Assembly: GCA_022969175.1 (NCBI GenBank)
Contig: JALJPB010000007.1
Span: 1 to 59,593 of the forward strand
Direction of reading: 5' to 3'
DNA: 59,593 bases
Source: Colwellia sp.
GTDB lineage: Bacteria > Pseudomonadota > Gammaproteobacteria > Enterobacterales > Alteromonadaceae
How positions within the stretch are numbered: the stretch's first letter is position 1; every line of letters starts with the position of its first letter. The position numbers were made by a program, and so were the translations under genes. Positions 50,578 to 59,384 of this stretch are shown piece by piece. The notes below the pieces were generated by a model. The model saw only the letters and a program-made list of their open reading frames with translations. It was not told the origin of the DNA and ran no database searches.

Positions 50578-51168
50578 CTATTGCCAACTATCTTGAAAAT
50601 CACAAATTCTGTTTGCCGGGATACCCAAGTATTTTTCATTTACGTTAGTTACACAGCGCCATTTTATAAAAGAGCCATTTGTTGATATTTTAGGTTCTAA
50701 TACCAAAAATTTTTCATTACCAAAAACTTCAGAAAGATAAACACCTATGCCGCCTATCTCAGTCATAAATGATGAATTAATTTGATCATACTCTTCTAGG
50801 TCAAATGAAGACATAGCAATATCTTTCTTTTTTGTTGGGAACTCGCCCATCATCTGGAAATGCATCTGTATCTGCATTTTTAAAGGGGTAAGACTTGCAA
50901 GTACATTAGCTAAGCCTGCCCGAACGATATAACTCCTATGATTAACCGTTACTACTTGGGAGGGTGGTTGCAAATAGACAGCATCTTCTTCCATATCGAT
51001 TTCAGCAGAAAAGTAGTCCAAAATAACAGCACTAAAAACAGTAATCATCACACCGACAATAACTGCGATGATAATTTCTTTACTGTATAAAATTATTGTT
51101 GATGATAACTGACCTTTTACTTTCACTTTTTTAATTGTTATCACCTTATCTAAATCATCACTTTTCAC
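50578..51168 (-). CDS. Single-helix membrane protein, unknown (cassette)
   Basis: The frame begins with a GTG at 51177, but AAGGTGA overlaps it and stands 5 nt before the GTG at 51168, which I take as start: 196 residues. One helix (IIIAVIVGVMITVFSAVIL), then a periplasmic part with YIVRAGLANVLASLTPLKMQ and YDQINSSFMTEIGGIGVYLS. The C-terminal region resembles the pilin-related domain of type IV pilin-like proteins only loosely. Function unknown. Confidence 0.72.
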   Translation of the reverse strand: MKSDDLDKVITIKKVKVKGQLSSTIILYSKEIIIAVIVGVMITVFSAVILDYFSAEIDMEEDAVYLQPPSQVVTVNHRSYIVRAGLANVLASLTPLKMQIQMHFQMMGEFPTKKKDIAMSSFDLEEYDQINSSFMTEIGGIGVYLSEVFGNEKFLVLEPKISTNGSFIKWRCVTNVNEKYLGIPANRICDFQDSWQ

Positions 51169-51215
51169 GATTTTCACCTTGGAATTTAAAAGTCCCCACC
51201 TGAGTTACTTAAGCT

Positions 51216-51300
51216 GCTAACGCCTTGCTAAGTGGTGTAAAATAGTTGGCTAAAATTAGTGAGGTCTGTACGTAAGCCAACTGTTTTCATTCGTTTAAGC
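51216..51300 (-). other. attC site 8
   Basis: The clearest copy. Minus strand: GCTTAAACGAATGAAAACAG, arms GTTGGCTTACG and TTTTAGCCAACT, then CACTTAGCAAGGCGTTAGCA. 85 bp. Confidence 0.9.
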
Positions 51301-51303
51301 AAT

Positions 51304-51618
51304 TTATATTTTGCTTGCCTCTTTAGTTGGTTTAAATGCCAAATAAAGTAACGGACCAAATGATACAAATACCAATGTGAGTGCGGCAAAAGGAAGAAAG
51401 TACATAGTTGATTTCCCTCTGCTTTTACAATCTTGATAAATCCAAACTATTGCTAAGAGTGCCATAATATACAGATCAAAGACAACTTGTGCAGTATCAG
51501 GGCTGGAAATTAATTGATAGCCAAAACTTAACAATGATTGCTCTGCAATTGACATCGTATAAAGGGTATACCCGGTAAAAATAAATAATAATATTACTGA
51601 AGTTATTCGTAGGTTCAA
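51304..51618 (-). CDS. Small three-helix membrane protein, unknown (cassette)
   Basis: 104 residues from a TTG start at 51618 (AAGGA 7 nt upstream). Segments ITSVILLFIFTGYTLY, VVFDLYIMALLAIVWIY and FLPFAALTLVFVSFGPLLYL are hydrophobic. It resembles DUF2834-like small membrane proteins; not certain. Confidence 0.72.
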   Translation of the reverse strand: MNLRITSVILLFIFTGYTLYTMSIAEQSLLSFGYQLISSPDTAQVVFDLYIMALLAIVWIYQDCKSRGKSTMYFLPFAALTLVFVSFGPLLYLAFKPTKEASKI

Positions 51619-51652
51619 ACCATATTCCTTTTGGTAAAGTGTGTGAAAAATA

Positions 51653-51735
51653 TAACGCTACATAAGCGGAAAAACATTGTAGGCTATAATAATGAGGAAC
51701 GAACGCAGCCAACTGATTTTTTTGTCCGTTTGAAT
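51653..51735 (-). other. attC site 9
   Basis: Minus strand: TTCAAACGGACAAAAAAATC at the 5' side, arms AGTTGGCTGCG and TATAGCCTAC, TTCCGCTTATGTAGCGTTAT at the 3' side. The stop codon of the LysE cassette lies immediately 5' of it. Confidence 0.85.
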
Positions 51736-51738
51736 TGC

Positions 51739-52374
51739 TTAACTTTGCTTACTCATGGCTAATTTAATACCAAAACCTATGAACAAACAACCAGCTAATT
51801 TATTAAGAGCATTGGTTATTAACTTGTTCTGCTTTATTTTTACACTAAGTGATGATGAAGACCAAGCTAACAAATGACACCAAATCATACCATTAAAATT
51901 GAAAACCAAGCCTAAAAATATAAACGCTAATGCTTTGCTCGGCGCTTCATGGGAAATAAATTGAGGAACAAATGCAAGAAAAAACAAGGCAACTTTAGGG
52001 TTTAAGGCATTTGTTAGAAACCCTTGATAGAATATCTTTGATAACGGTATGCTTTTTTGATTTGATGACTCGACAGCGTCATTACAGCCTTTGTTAAATA
52101 GCATTGAAAAACCAATATAAAAAAGATAGATGCAACCAACTATCTTTACTATTGTAAACGCCGTCGCAGATGTTGCTAATATTGCTGACAGTCCAAAAGC
52201 TGCAGCAAAAATATGAACCAATGTACCAGCACCAATCCCTAAGGCAGCCGATGAACCAGCACGAAACCCTTGGCTAGCACTTCGGCCTATTATATATAAA
52301 GAATCTGGACCTGGTATTAAGTTCAAGGCTATTCCTGATACTACAAATAACCAAAAATCATTTATTCCGAACAT
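51739..52374 (-). CDS. LysE/RhtB-family exporter (cassette)
   Basis: 211 residues. VSGIALNLIPGPDSLYIIGR with the PGP signature, GAGTLVHIFAAAFGLSAILA as second helix, FLTNALNPKVALFFLAFVPQ with the conserved NPK and final LNKLAGCLFIGFGIKLA. Six membrane helices. Amino-acid or homoserine-type exporter; the substrate is open. Confidence 0.9.
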   Translation of the reverse strand: MFGINDFWLFVVSGIALNLIPGPDSLYIIGRSASQGFRAGSSAALGIGAGTLVHIFAAAFGLSAILATSATAFTIVKIVGCIYLFYIGFSMLFNKGCNDAVESSNQKSIPLSKIFYQGFLTNALNPKVALFFLAFVPQFISHEAPSKALAFIFLGLVFNFNGMIWCHLLAWSSSSLSVKIKQNKLITNALNKLAGCLFIGFGIKLAMSKQS

Positions 52375-52401
52375 TAATATTTACCACCGTATTGAATGAA
52401 A

Positions 52402-52475
52402 GCTAACGCCCATTTAAAGGCGGATAATAGTTAGCTAAATTATCTACCAAAGTGGTGCAAGATCAGTTTAAAAGC
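52402..52475 (-). other. attC site 10
   Basis: Minus strand: GCTTTTAAACTGATCTTGCA at the 5' side, AATTTAGCTAACTATTATCC, then GCCTTTAAATGGGCGTTAGC at the 3' side. 74 bp. It belongs to the Excalibur-domain cassette. Confidence 0.85.
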
Positions 52476-52479
52476 ACTA

Positions 52480-52788
52480 CTATTTATTAAATTGTTTTTC
52501 GCACGCTATACCGTCATTATCGACATCCATTTTAGTATTTGGACAATGTTGAATAAAATATTTTGCTTCTTCGAATGAAGTCATTTGTGAGCAGTATTGT
52601 CTACCATCGCATTTGTAAACTACTTTAGGTTTAGTTAATTCTTTGGCTTTAGCTAAAGTTTGCATTGCAGCACTACTTTTAAATTCCGCAACAGCCTTTT
52701 TTTTAGTTGACTCTACCTGAGTATTATCTTTTAAAAAGAACTGCCAAGCCCCTAAGAAAATAACTATGAAAATTAATAAATTCTTCAA
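52480..52788 (-). CDS. Excalibur-domain protein (cassette)
   Basis: 102 residues. One N-terminal membrane helix (LLIFIVIFLGAWQFFL), a Lys/Ala-rich linker, then a small Ca-binding Excalibur domain: YKCDGRQYCSQMTSFEEAKY, HCPNTKMDVDNDGIACE with the D-x-D-x-D-G-x-x-C-E loop. Excalibur domains are often attached to secreted nucleases, but no nuclease part is present. First cassette in the direction of transcription. Confidence 0.85.
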   Translation of the reverse strand: MKNLLIFIVIFLGAWQFFLKDNTQVESTKKKAVAEFKSSAAMQTLAKAKELTKPKVVYKCDGRQYCSQMTSFEEAKYFIQHCPNTKMDVDNDGIACEKQFNK

Positions 52789-53115
52789 TTTAGCCCCCTC
52801 ATTGATAAAACCTCTAACAGTTTATTAGAAGAGTAAAGTCCATATTTAAACACGACTAAAACCCTACTTCATGTTTTTAAGTAAAGCTACAATACAGGGA
52901 TTTATTTTTTTATCAAACAGTTAAGTGAAACAACTTGAGCTGGTCGACGTGTATAGAAGGGCTTACCCTTATTTAACGAAAATGACTCCTCTAGCACCAC
53001 AACATACAGGATTAGTACATCAAGTGAGCTAACTGTTTGTGGCATGTTTAGCCCTTTTGCAATACATCCACCGTTGTTATTAATACTCCGCTGATTGTCC
53101 TTATATCTACATAAA

Positions 53116-53147
53116 AAAAGCTTGTCGACTCTCATCAACAAGCTTTT
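53116..53147 (-). terminator. Rho-independent terminator of the large pullulanase gene
   Basis: AAAAGCTTGT (53116-53125) and ACAAGCTTTT (53138-53147) pair perfectly over 10 bp. On the minus strand a run of seven T follows. It lies 26 bp beyond the stop codon. In the rest of 52789-53172 I see no credible gene. Confidence 0.88.
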
Positions 53148-53172
53148 ATATATGCTCAGAAAATCCTACATA

Positions 53173-56100
53173 TTAAGGCTGGCACTGCTGAATAATCAAG
53201 CTTCCTACATTAGCACCTTGCGCCGGGTTACCGTCATTGAGTGTTAATAAAAAGCTATAAGAGCCCGCAGCTAAGGTAGTTTGGTTGTTGTCAGTTCCTG
53301 CATTATTATGGGCAACAGGATAAGTAATTCCTATCGATAAATCTGAACCATTAATTTCAGTACTACCGTCGGCCTGTGCCCATAGTTGAGTTTGCCAATC
53401 GCCATCACTTGATGCTAATTTAAACTGCATTGCGCCATCAAAATTGGCAACGGCTTGATAGACGTTATTGCCCTTGTAATGCAAACGATAAGCTTCTTCA
53501 GCATTCCAACCAGAATGGTCACCTTTAACATACAGTTGACCATCACCTGCAATATCAAATGGAATGGCATCGGCAGAGTCAGCTAAAGCCGTACAATCAA
53601 CCTTAGGTGAAACACTGCTAATGGTTAATTCTGGCGTTGCATTTGATGCATCGAGGGTGAAGGTAAAGTTACCTTCAGCATCCGCGGTAAAATCGATACT
53701 ATCACCATCACCATTTTCAGAAAACACAATAGAACTTGCTGCAATGTTCACATCACTAAAACCTAAATCTACAGCGTCAGCGTTAATTGAGGTAATGGTA
53801 AAGGTTTGCACACCTGCAGTTAACGTGGCGTCTAGACTATAAACACCATTACCGTCATAGGTAAAGGTATCTTCGCTAGTAAAACCATCAGCTCCATCGT
53901 TATTCATTGAACCACTCAGGTAAATGGTATTATTACCAAAGGGAGCAATATCCGGTGCATCGCGAGTAGCTCCGGCAGACAAACCTACGCCTTGGCTTGC
54001 GCCTTGTGGTTTAACAAATACCGCAGTAGTTAATGCTGGAACCGTAAAAGTACCGTCATTGGCGCCAACAGTAAAACTTGCGGTTTGCACTTTTGCATCA
54101 ACAGATGTTTGTTGAACGCTGTGAAGTTCAAAGCCAGTAGCGGTTGGCACGGTATGTGACTGCTCACTTATGGTGCCATTAATAATAACAACAATTGCGT
54201 CATTGTTAATATCAATATCGCTTAAGCTGTTGCCGTCATCAATGCTCATGACAATTAAACCTTTGGTTTGATTAGAGCCGGTATTATGAAATCCTACTCG
54301 GTCATAGACATCCTGCGCAGTCGCTAACCTAAATAACTTACTGCTACTGCGAATAGCGACAAACTCATTGAATACTTGGCTAGCAAATTCAATATGGCTA
54401 GCTTGTACATACGTTTCTGCATTAGCAATAATGGCTTTTACATCTTCAACCGACTTACCATCGTCAATTTCTAACGGTAGGCCAACATTCCAATTATTAG
54501 AATTTTTGGTAAAATCGACCCAGTTAAACCAATCGCCATTGTTATAACTATTTTTATCCATTGATTTAGAGCGAAGTAAATCACCACCGATTTGTAAAAA
54601 TGGAATTCCCTGACTTAAAATTGGCATAGTAATAGCGATATTTTGTGCACGAACACGATCATCAACCGACAGTTCCGTAGCTAAGCCATACTGTAATTTA
54701 TCCCACAAGGTTGAACCATCATGTTTAGAGACATAGTTGATAATATCTGCCGGATCTTTTGCGTAAGATGATTGAGAGAAGTTTTTTCCTGCCTTGATAA
54801 TTCCGGCTTTATCTTGCAACTGATAATCTTGCAAAGTACCCGCTAACCCTAAGCGCATAATGTCTTGATCATTTAAGCTAGCATCATCATTAAATAATGA
54901 AGCGCCACGAATAATATCGCGCGGTCTGTCGTTAAAAGTTCCGACTTGTGTACCCGCCATTTCATATTGTGCAGCTTGTTGATAACCTTGGTCTGAACGT
55001 CCCCAACCTTCACCGTAAAAGTAAGTATCAGGATCGATGGATTTAACCGCAGCAAGCGCATTTAAAATAGAACTTTTTGAATGGCTGCCCATGATATCAA
55101 ATCGAAAGGCATCAAATTTATATTCTGTTGCCCACAGTACTAATGAATCGAGCATCAGTTTATCCATCATTCGATGTTCAGTCTCAGTATCTTGACAACA
55201 AGTTTCGTTCATTACATTACCGCTGGTTAAATCGCGGCGGTTGTAATAACCTGGAACAACTTTATCAAGCACTGAGTTGTCCCAAAGGCCAGCAGAGTTA
55301 GTATGGTTATAAACCACATCTAATGAGGTTCTTAAACCGATTTCATGTAATGCTTTGTTCATTGCACGCATTTCAATAATGCGGCTAACGCCATCAGCGT
55401 TAGAGGAAAAACCACCATCTGGCGCATTAAAATGTTTAGGATCATAACCAAAGTTATAACCATCAAGGTCTCGAAGTGCTTCCGTTAGTAATTTCGCTTG
55501 AGTGCTACTGGTGTCATAACTTTCAAATACTGATAATAATGTTGATGAATTATCTTCAACACCACAAACTGGTGCGTCAGCTTTAAGCACACAAAGCTGG
55601 GCAACGGTATTGGTTAAATTAATTTGTTTACTAAAGTCTTCTTCAACACTAGCGATATCGTTAGCTGGCAGAATTTGAAAATGTGTTAAACCCGCAGCAG
55701 CTAAACTTTTTAAATGAGTTACAGGTACTGAGTTGTCTTCTGTGAAGGCTAAATATTTTCCTCTATTGGCTTCACTGGTACTTTCATCACGCACACTGAA
55801 ATCACGAATATTACCTTCATAAATAATGGCATCTTCAATACCGTCAATAACTGGAATGGTATGAGTGTCCCAATCAACAGGTTTTAAGTCGGCATCCGTT
55901 AAATTAACAAATTGAGAATATAGCCCATTTCTAGACAGTGAAACAGAGTAAGGGTCTGTTGACCAAATCGTTTCAAACTGCTGATTTTGTTGATGGTATA
56001 GTGTTAGCTCATAACGATAAAAGCGCCTGTCGTTAGCTATAGGCAAAGTGAATGACCAAATACCTGTTGCCGCATCAACAGTCATTACTTCAGTGCTTTG

Positions 56101-57378
56101 CAATACTTTAGAGCTATTATAAACCAGTAAATATACTTGCTGGGCAGTAGGCGCCCAAACGCTGGCGCTAATATCGCTCGCGGTATAACTTAAGCCAAGC
56201 TCAGCTTCATCAGCATCATTATTGCCTGCAGTATAAAGAGCATCAAGTACCCGAGGTGTTTGTACATAAGTAGCAGCAACGACTGCATCATTTGAGTCAT
56301 AGGCAATGGCAAGTAATTTACCAGTAAGCATCTGCTTAGCTTTAGCACTGTCAGGGTTGGAGGCTTCGAAGGCATCAAGTACGCTATAACGTGGCATACC
56401 TAACTCATTGGCAGAGTTAGCGGTCGGCATAAACTCAATAAAGTTATCACCACTAATACCGGTATCGCCGTTATAAGCTAAGTCACTAACGTCAGAGCTA
56501 TAAACTCTAACTTTGGCGACATTACTTGAGCTAACATGCCAAAACACTGTATTTAGGCTAGTCCAATGGGCTGCCGTATTATTGATAAGCACACCGGAAG
56601 GAAATAACGTGGGTTCAGTATATATTTCATTAATACCATCAAGTAGCCAAATCATTCGTTCGCCAGAAAGGTCAGCTTGTTGATCGGCATCATTAGGCGC
56701 TTTGTTATCACCGTTATGCATAATGTAATTTAAACAATCTGAAGTGCTAAAATCGCTTTTTAAACTAACCAGCCAATAAGCACCGTAGTTTGGATCGTCA
56801 CCTGTTTTTACCACTGGTGCAGCCCAGTCTACAGCCGAACCACCGTAGGCGGTACAGGCATCATTAGCCCATAAATGCAAACCCCAACCGGTATAGGTGC
56901 TGTCAACTCGGTTATAAAAAACAACTAGTTCATTATCACCAGCGGTCACAACTGGTGCAGGCAATGAGGTGTCTTCTTCAAGAGTGATATCAACATCTTT
57001 ATCACTTTTTTCAGCGCTGGTATCGCTAACTTGTAAATTAGCAGTAATACTACCTGCAGCGGCATAAGTTACAGTTGTTGACATTGTCGTTAGGCAATCT
57101 GAAATAGTTACATTGGCAAGTCCACCACCGGGGGATAATACACATGACAATGCATCGTTATCTATATCAGCTACAACCCATGTATAGGTAACTTCTAATA
57201 GTGAAGTATTGCTAACTTCTGCAGTTAATTCACTGATAGTGGGTGCATTATTTACTGGCTGTTCAGGGAAGCTTGGTCCTCCGGTTTTCTCGCCGCTGCT
57301 ACCACCACCACATGCGGCAATACCGATAGTAAAAAAACTGATGACTATTAATTTTTTAAAGCTGATTGGTAATATCAA
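53173..57378 (-). CDS. pulA: Large pullulanase-type GH13 lipoprotein (1401 residues)
   Basis: The signal peptide ends ITIGIAAC (lipoprotein) and is followed by a GGGSSG linker, a PKD-like domain, a CBM41-like starch-binding domain (YNRVDSTYTGWGLHLWANDA), a CBM48-like domain (SASVWAPTAQQVYLLVY) and the GH13 barrel. The barrel has TSLDVVYNHT, FRFDIMGS with Asp761, YFYGEGWG with Glu790 and YVSKHDGSTLWD. A beta domain and two C-terminal repeats of starch-binding (SusE/F-like) appearance follow, including LYVKGDHSGWNAEEAYRLHY. A surface debranching enzyme for starch, glycogen or pullulan. It is longer than the first pullulanase by the N- and C-terminal binding modules. Confidence 0.94.
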   Translation of the reverse strand: MILPISFKKLIVISFFTIGIAACGGGSSGEKTGGPSFPEQPVNNAPTISELTAEVSNTSLLEVTYTWVVADIDNDALSCVLSPGGGLANVTISDCLTTMSTTVTYAAAGSITANLQVSDTSAEKSDKDVDITLEEDTSLPAPVVTAGDNELVVFYNRVDSTYTGWGLHLWANDACTAYGGSAVDWAAPVVKTGDDPNYGAYWLVSLKSDFSTSDCLNYIMHNGDNKAPNDADQQADLSGERMIWLLDGINEIYTEPTLFPSGVLINNTAAHWTSLNTVFWHVSSSNVAKVRVYSSDVSDLAYNGDTGISGDNFIEFMPTANSANELGMPRYSVLDAFEASNPDSAKAKQMLTGKLLAIAYDSNDAVVAATYVQTPRVLDALYTAGNNDADEAELGLSYTASDISASVWAPTAQQVYLLVYNSSKVLQSTEVMTVDAATGIWSFTLPIANDRRFYRYELTLYHQQNQQFETIWSTDPYSVSLSRNGLYSQFVNLTDADLKPVDWDTHTIPVIDGIEDAIIYEGNIRDFSVRDESTSEANRGKYLAFTEDNSVPVTHLKSLAAAGLTHFQILPANDIASVEEDFSKQINLTNTVAQLCVLKADAPVCGVEDNSSTLLSVFESYDTSSTQAKLLTEALRDLDGYNFGYDPKHFNAPDGGFSSNADGVSRIIEMRAMNKALHEIGLRTSLDVVYNHTNSAGLWDNSVLDKVVPGYYNRRDLTSGNVMNETCCQDTETEHRMMDKLMLDSLVLWATEYKFDAFRFDIMGSHSKSSILNALAAVKSIDPDTYFYGEGWGRSDQGYQQAAQYEMAGTQVGTFNDRPRDIIRGASLFNDDASLNDQDIMRLGLAGTLQDYQLQDKAGIIKAGKNFSQSSYAKDPADIINYVSKHDGSTLWDKLQYGLATELSVDDRVRAQNIAITMPILSQGIPFLQIGGDLLRSKSMDKNSYNNGDWFNWVDFTKNSNNWNVGLPLEIDDGKSVEDVKAIIANAETYVQASHIEFASQVFNEFVAIRSSSKLFRLATAQDVYDRVGFHNTGSNQTKGLIVMSIDDGNSLSDIDINNDAIVVIINGTISEQSHTVPTATGFELHSVQQTSVDAKVQTASFTVGANDGTFTVPALTTAVFVKPQGASQGVGLSAGATRDAPDIAPFGNNTIYLSGSMNNDGADGFTSEDTFTYDGNGVYSLDATLTAGVQTFTITSINADAVDLGFSDVNIAASSIVFSENGDGDSIDFTADAEGNFTFTLDASNATPELTISSVSPKVDCTALADSADAIPFDIAGDGQLYVKGDHSGWNAEEAYRLHYKGNNVYQAVANFDGAMQFKLASSDGDWQTQLWAQADGSTEINGSDLSIGITYPVAHNNAGTDNNQTTLAAGSYSFLLTLNDGNPAQGANVGSLIIQQCQP

Positions 57379-57444
57379 AATATTATCCTTTATTTATATT
57401 ATCCTTTCATGCTAAAGCTTTGCTTATAAGTTGAACAGTGACTA

Positions 57445-57456
57445 CATACGTATTCA
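57445..57456. promoter_or_regulatory. Shared operator candidate, copy 2
   Basis: CATACGTATTCA, identical to the motif at 44686-44697, 67-78 bp upstream of the large pullulanase gene. Centred on ACGT, as LacI-family operators often are. Confidence 0.5.
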
Positions 57457-57587
57457 CTGATGAAGTTGTTACCCGTTAGTAACACTATGGTGTAATTAAA
57501 TTGAGCTGCGATACTGAAAATCTATGTATAGAGCTAAGGCTTAACTTAATACCTAAATAACACCTACAATTTATGACTAGCAATACG

Positions 57588-59384
57588 CTATTTTATTCCT
57601 TTAACTAAGTGTGCCTTAACTTTAGTTAATACATCATTTGCAGTAGCATTTTCAGGGTCAATCACCAAAGCTGACTCTAACCAAGGCAGAGCTTGACTAA
57701 ATTTGCCTTGCTCTAAATAAGCATGGCTGAGTGCTAATTGATAATTAACATTTTGACTGTCTATTTCAATGGCGCGTTTTAAATATCGTGGCGCTTGAAC
57801 AGACTGGTTATACTTAATTAACACCGTTCCCGCTCGGTAATTATGAGCGGCATCAAAGGGCATGGCATCAGCAAGTAGCTTAGCCGATTTAAGGTAAAGT
57901 GGAATGTCATTTTTCTTAGCATAGTTTAAGTTTTCAGTGGCGATGGTTAACCAACCAATTTGGCTTTTATAGGCTGATAAACCTAAGCGATCACTGGGGG
58001 TTTTCACTAATGGCAATTGAACTGTTTGCGGCGTTTTAGTAAAGGGATAATCTGCCATCAAACCAGCAATTTTAGCCTTTCCCCAATAAACCTCGGCATC
58101 AAAAACAGGTTTATCTTTTTCTGCGGCTATTGTGCTAATCGTTCGTGGAAATTTGCCAAAGACCTTGGATTGCGCAAGTACTTGGTAAAAACTATCTGCA
58201 ATCACAAAGTAGCCTTTAATGGTGGGATGTAAATGCTCCAACATTAATGATTTACCAATAATTCCATGTTCTGCTGCATTCATTAATGCTTTGTTAGCAT
58301 CGACAAAATACACCGACTCTTTTTTTGATAATTCAACGATAATATCATTTATTGCACTGGGTGCTCTAAAGCGTAATAAATCGTAATCTCTTGCTTCAAT
58401 AAATGACTGTTTGGCTGCTTGATAACGCCCTTGTGCTAATAACACTTGGCCTTGTTTATAATAAACATCGGCACTTAATTGGTTTGACTGGCCAGCATTA
58501 GGCTTATCAACAGTAGAAGTATCACTAGAAGAAAAAGGCGGTTGATCTGCTAAATTACTGGCGATAGTACTGATAAATACTGGAATACCTGCAGCTTGAT
58601 ATTTAGCGATTACTCTAGCGATATTATTTTCAAATTGCTTTAAACCGGCCTGATATAATTCAGAGCCGTAAGGAATGTTTTTATGTTTAGCGACTTTAGA
58701 CATAAAAGTACGTGATTTTCCGGCATTTTTTGGCACATTGGCTTTAGTCAATTGCCAATAAAGGTTTTGCAGCAGTTGAAAAATCCTTGAGTCTTTTAAC
58801 TTTAAATACAACAAGGTTGCAGCAGGTGAGTTAGCGGCGGTATAAGCAGAGCCGACACCCAAAATACCTAAATACTCGTTATGTCCTGCATAAATGAGTA
58901 CCGCGTCAGGTTGTTGCTCGATAATTTCATCAACAAAATCTAACACCGTATAACTATTAACCGCCGCCAGTGCGGTATTAATCACTTCTACTGTTCTGTT
59001 GGGAAAGCTTTGTTTTAAACGATAATCAAGCATGCCTGCAATAGAAGCGCCATAGCCAAAAGGAAAACCTGCCGCGGTTGACCCACCCTGCACAACAATG
59101 CGCAAAGCATCTTCAGGTTTATGTTTTAAAAAAAAGTTAGTTTCAATAGTTACAGACGGTGCTGCTGAACCTTGTGGAAAATACCTTTTTACGACATCTG
59201 GACGTGGTAATAGGTATTCCGGCACAGTGCTATTTTCAGCTTTTGGATAATCGATAAAAAGTGGCAATTCTCTGCCATAATCAAAAAAACGCAAGCCCCC
59301 TTCTAATAAGACAAAAAATGCCAAAGGTATGACCAAAGCGATCAATTGATAAACTCTGTTTTTATTTATAACGGCTTTATTCAT
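57588..59384 (-). CDS. SGNH-hydrolase-like membrane protein with TPR repeats
   Basis: 598 residues. One N-terminal helix (VYQLIALVIPLAFFVLLEGG). An SGNH-type core: GGSTAAGFPFG (Ser block), NTALAAVNSYTVLDFVDEI, IYAGHNEYLGI (Asn block) and EHLHPTIKGYFVIAD (His block). The C-terminal part has TPR-like repeats (YKQGQVLLAQGRYQAAKQSF; YQLALSHAYLEQGKFSQALP; ALVIDPENA). The catalytic part faces the periplasm and may act on acyl groups of a polysaccharide or lipid. The start overlaps the end of the upstream gene by 8 nt. Confidence 0.87.
   Translation of the reverse strand: MNKAVINKNRVYQLIALVIPLAFFVLLEGGLRFFDYGRELPLFIDYPKAENSTVPEYLLPRPDVVKRYFPQGSAAPSVTIETNFFLKHKPEDALRIVVQGGSTAAGFPFGYGASIAGMLDYRLKQSFPNRTVEVINTALAAVNSYTVLDFVDEIIEQQPDAVLIYAGHNEYLGILGVGSAYTAANSPAATLLYLKLKDSRIFQLLQNLYWQLTKANVPKNAGKSRTFMSKVAKHKNIPYGSELYQAGLKQFENNIARVIAKYQAAGIPVFISTIASNLADQPPFSSSDTSTVDKPNAGQSNQLSADVYYKQGQVLLAQGRYQAAKQSFIEARDYDLLRFRAPSAINDIIVELSKKESVYFVDANKALMNAAEHGIIGKSLMLEHLHPTIKGYFVIADSFYQVLAQSKVFGKFPRTISTIAAEKDKPVFDAEVYWGKAKIAGLMADYPFTKTPQTVQLPLVKTPSDRLGLSAYKSQIGWLTIATENLNYAKKNDIPLYLKSAKLLADAMPFDAAHNYRAGTVLIKYNQSVQAPRYLKRAIEIDSQNVNYQLALSHAYLEQGKFSQALPWLESALVIDPENATANDVLTKVKAHLVKGIK

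Larger units (their letters stand above)
46082..52788 (-). mobile_element. Integron cassette array without integrase (CALIN-like)
   Basis: About eleven small genes, all on the minus strand, are separated by sites with the attC layout. Read on the minus strand each site has a 5' R''-like box (such as CTTAAAC, CTCAAAC or GCTAACAA), an imperfect hairpin with arms CAGTTGGCT and AGCCAACTA in most copies, and a 3' end like CCGCTTAGCGGGCGTTAG. Ten such sites are listed separately. The functions of the cassettes are unrelated to each other and to the flanks, as expected for an integron. No intI gene is in the window, so this is either the distal end of a chromosomal integron or an orphan cluster. Confidence 0.88.

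Noticed and set aside
52902..53141. 79-codon open frame on the minus strand
   Set aside because: It overlaps the terminator of the large pullulanase gene, has no ribosome site and no recognisable protein pattern.
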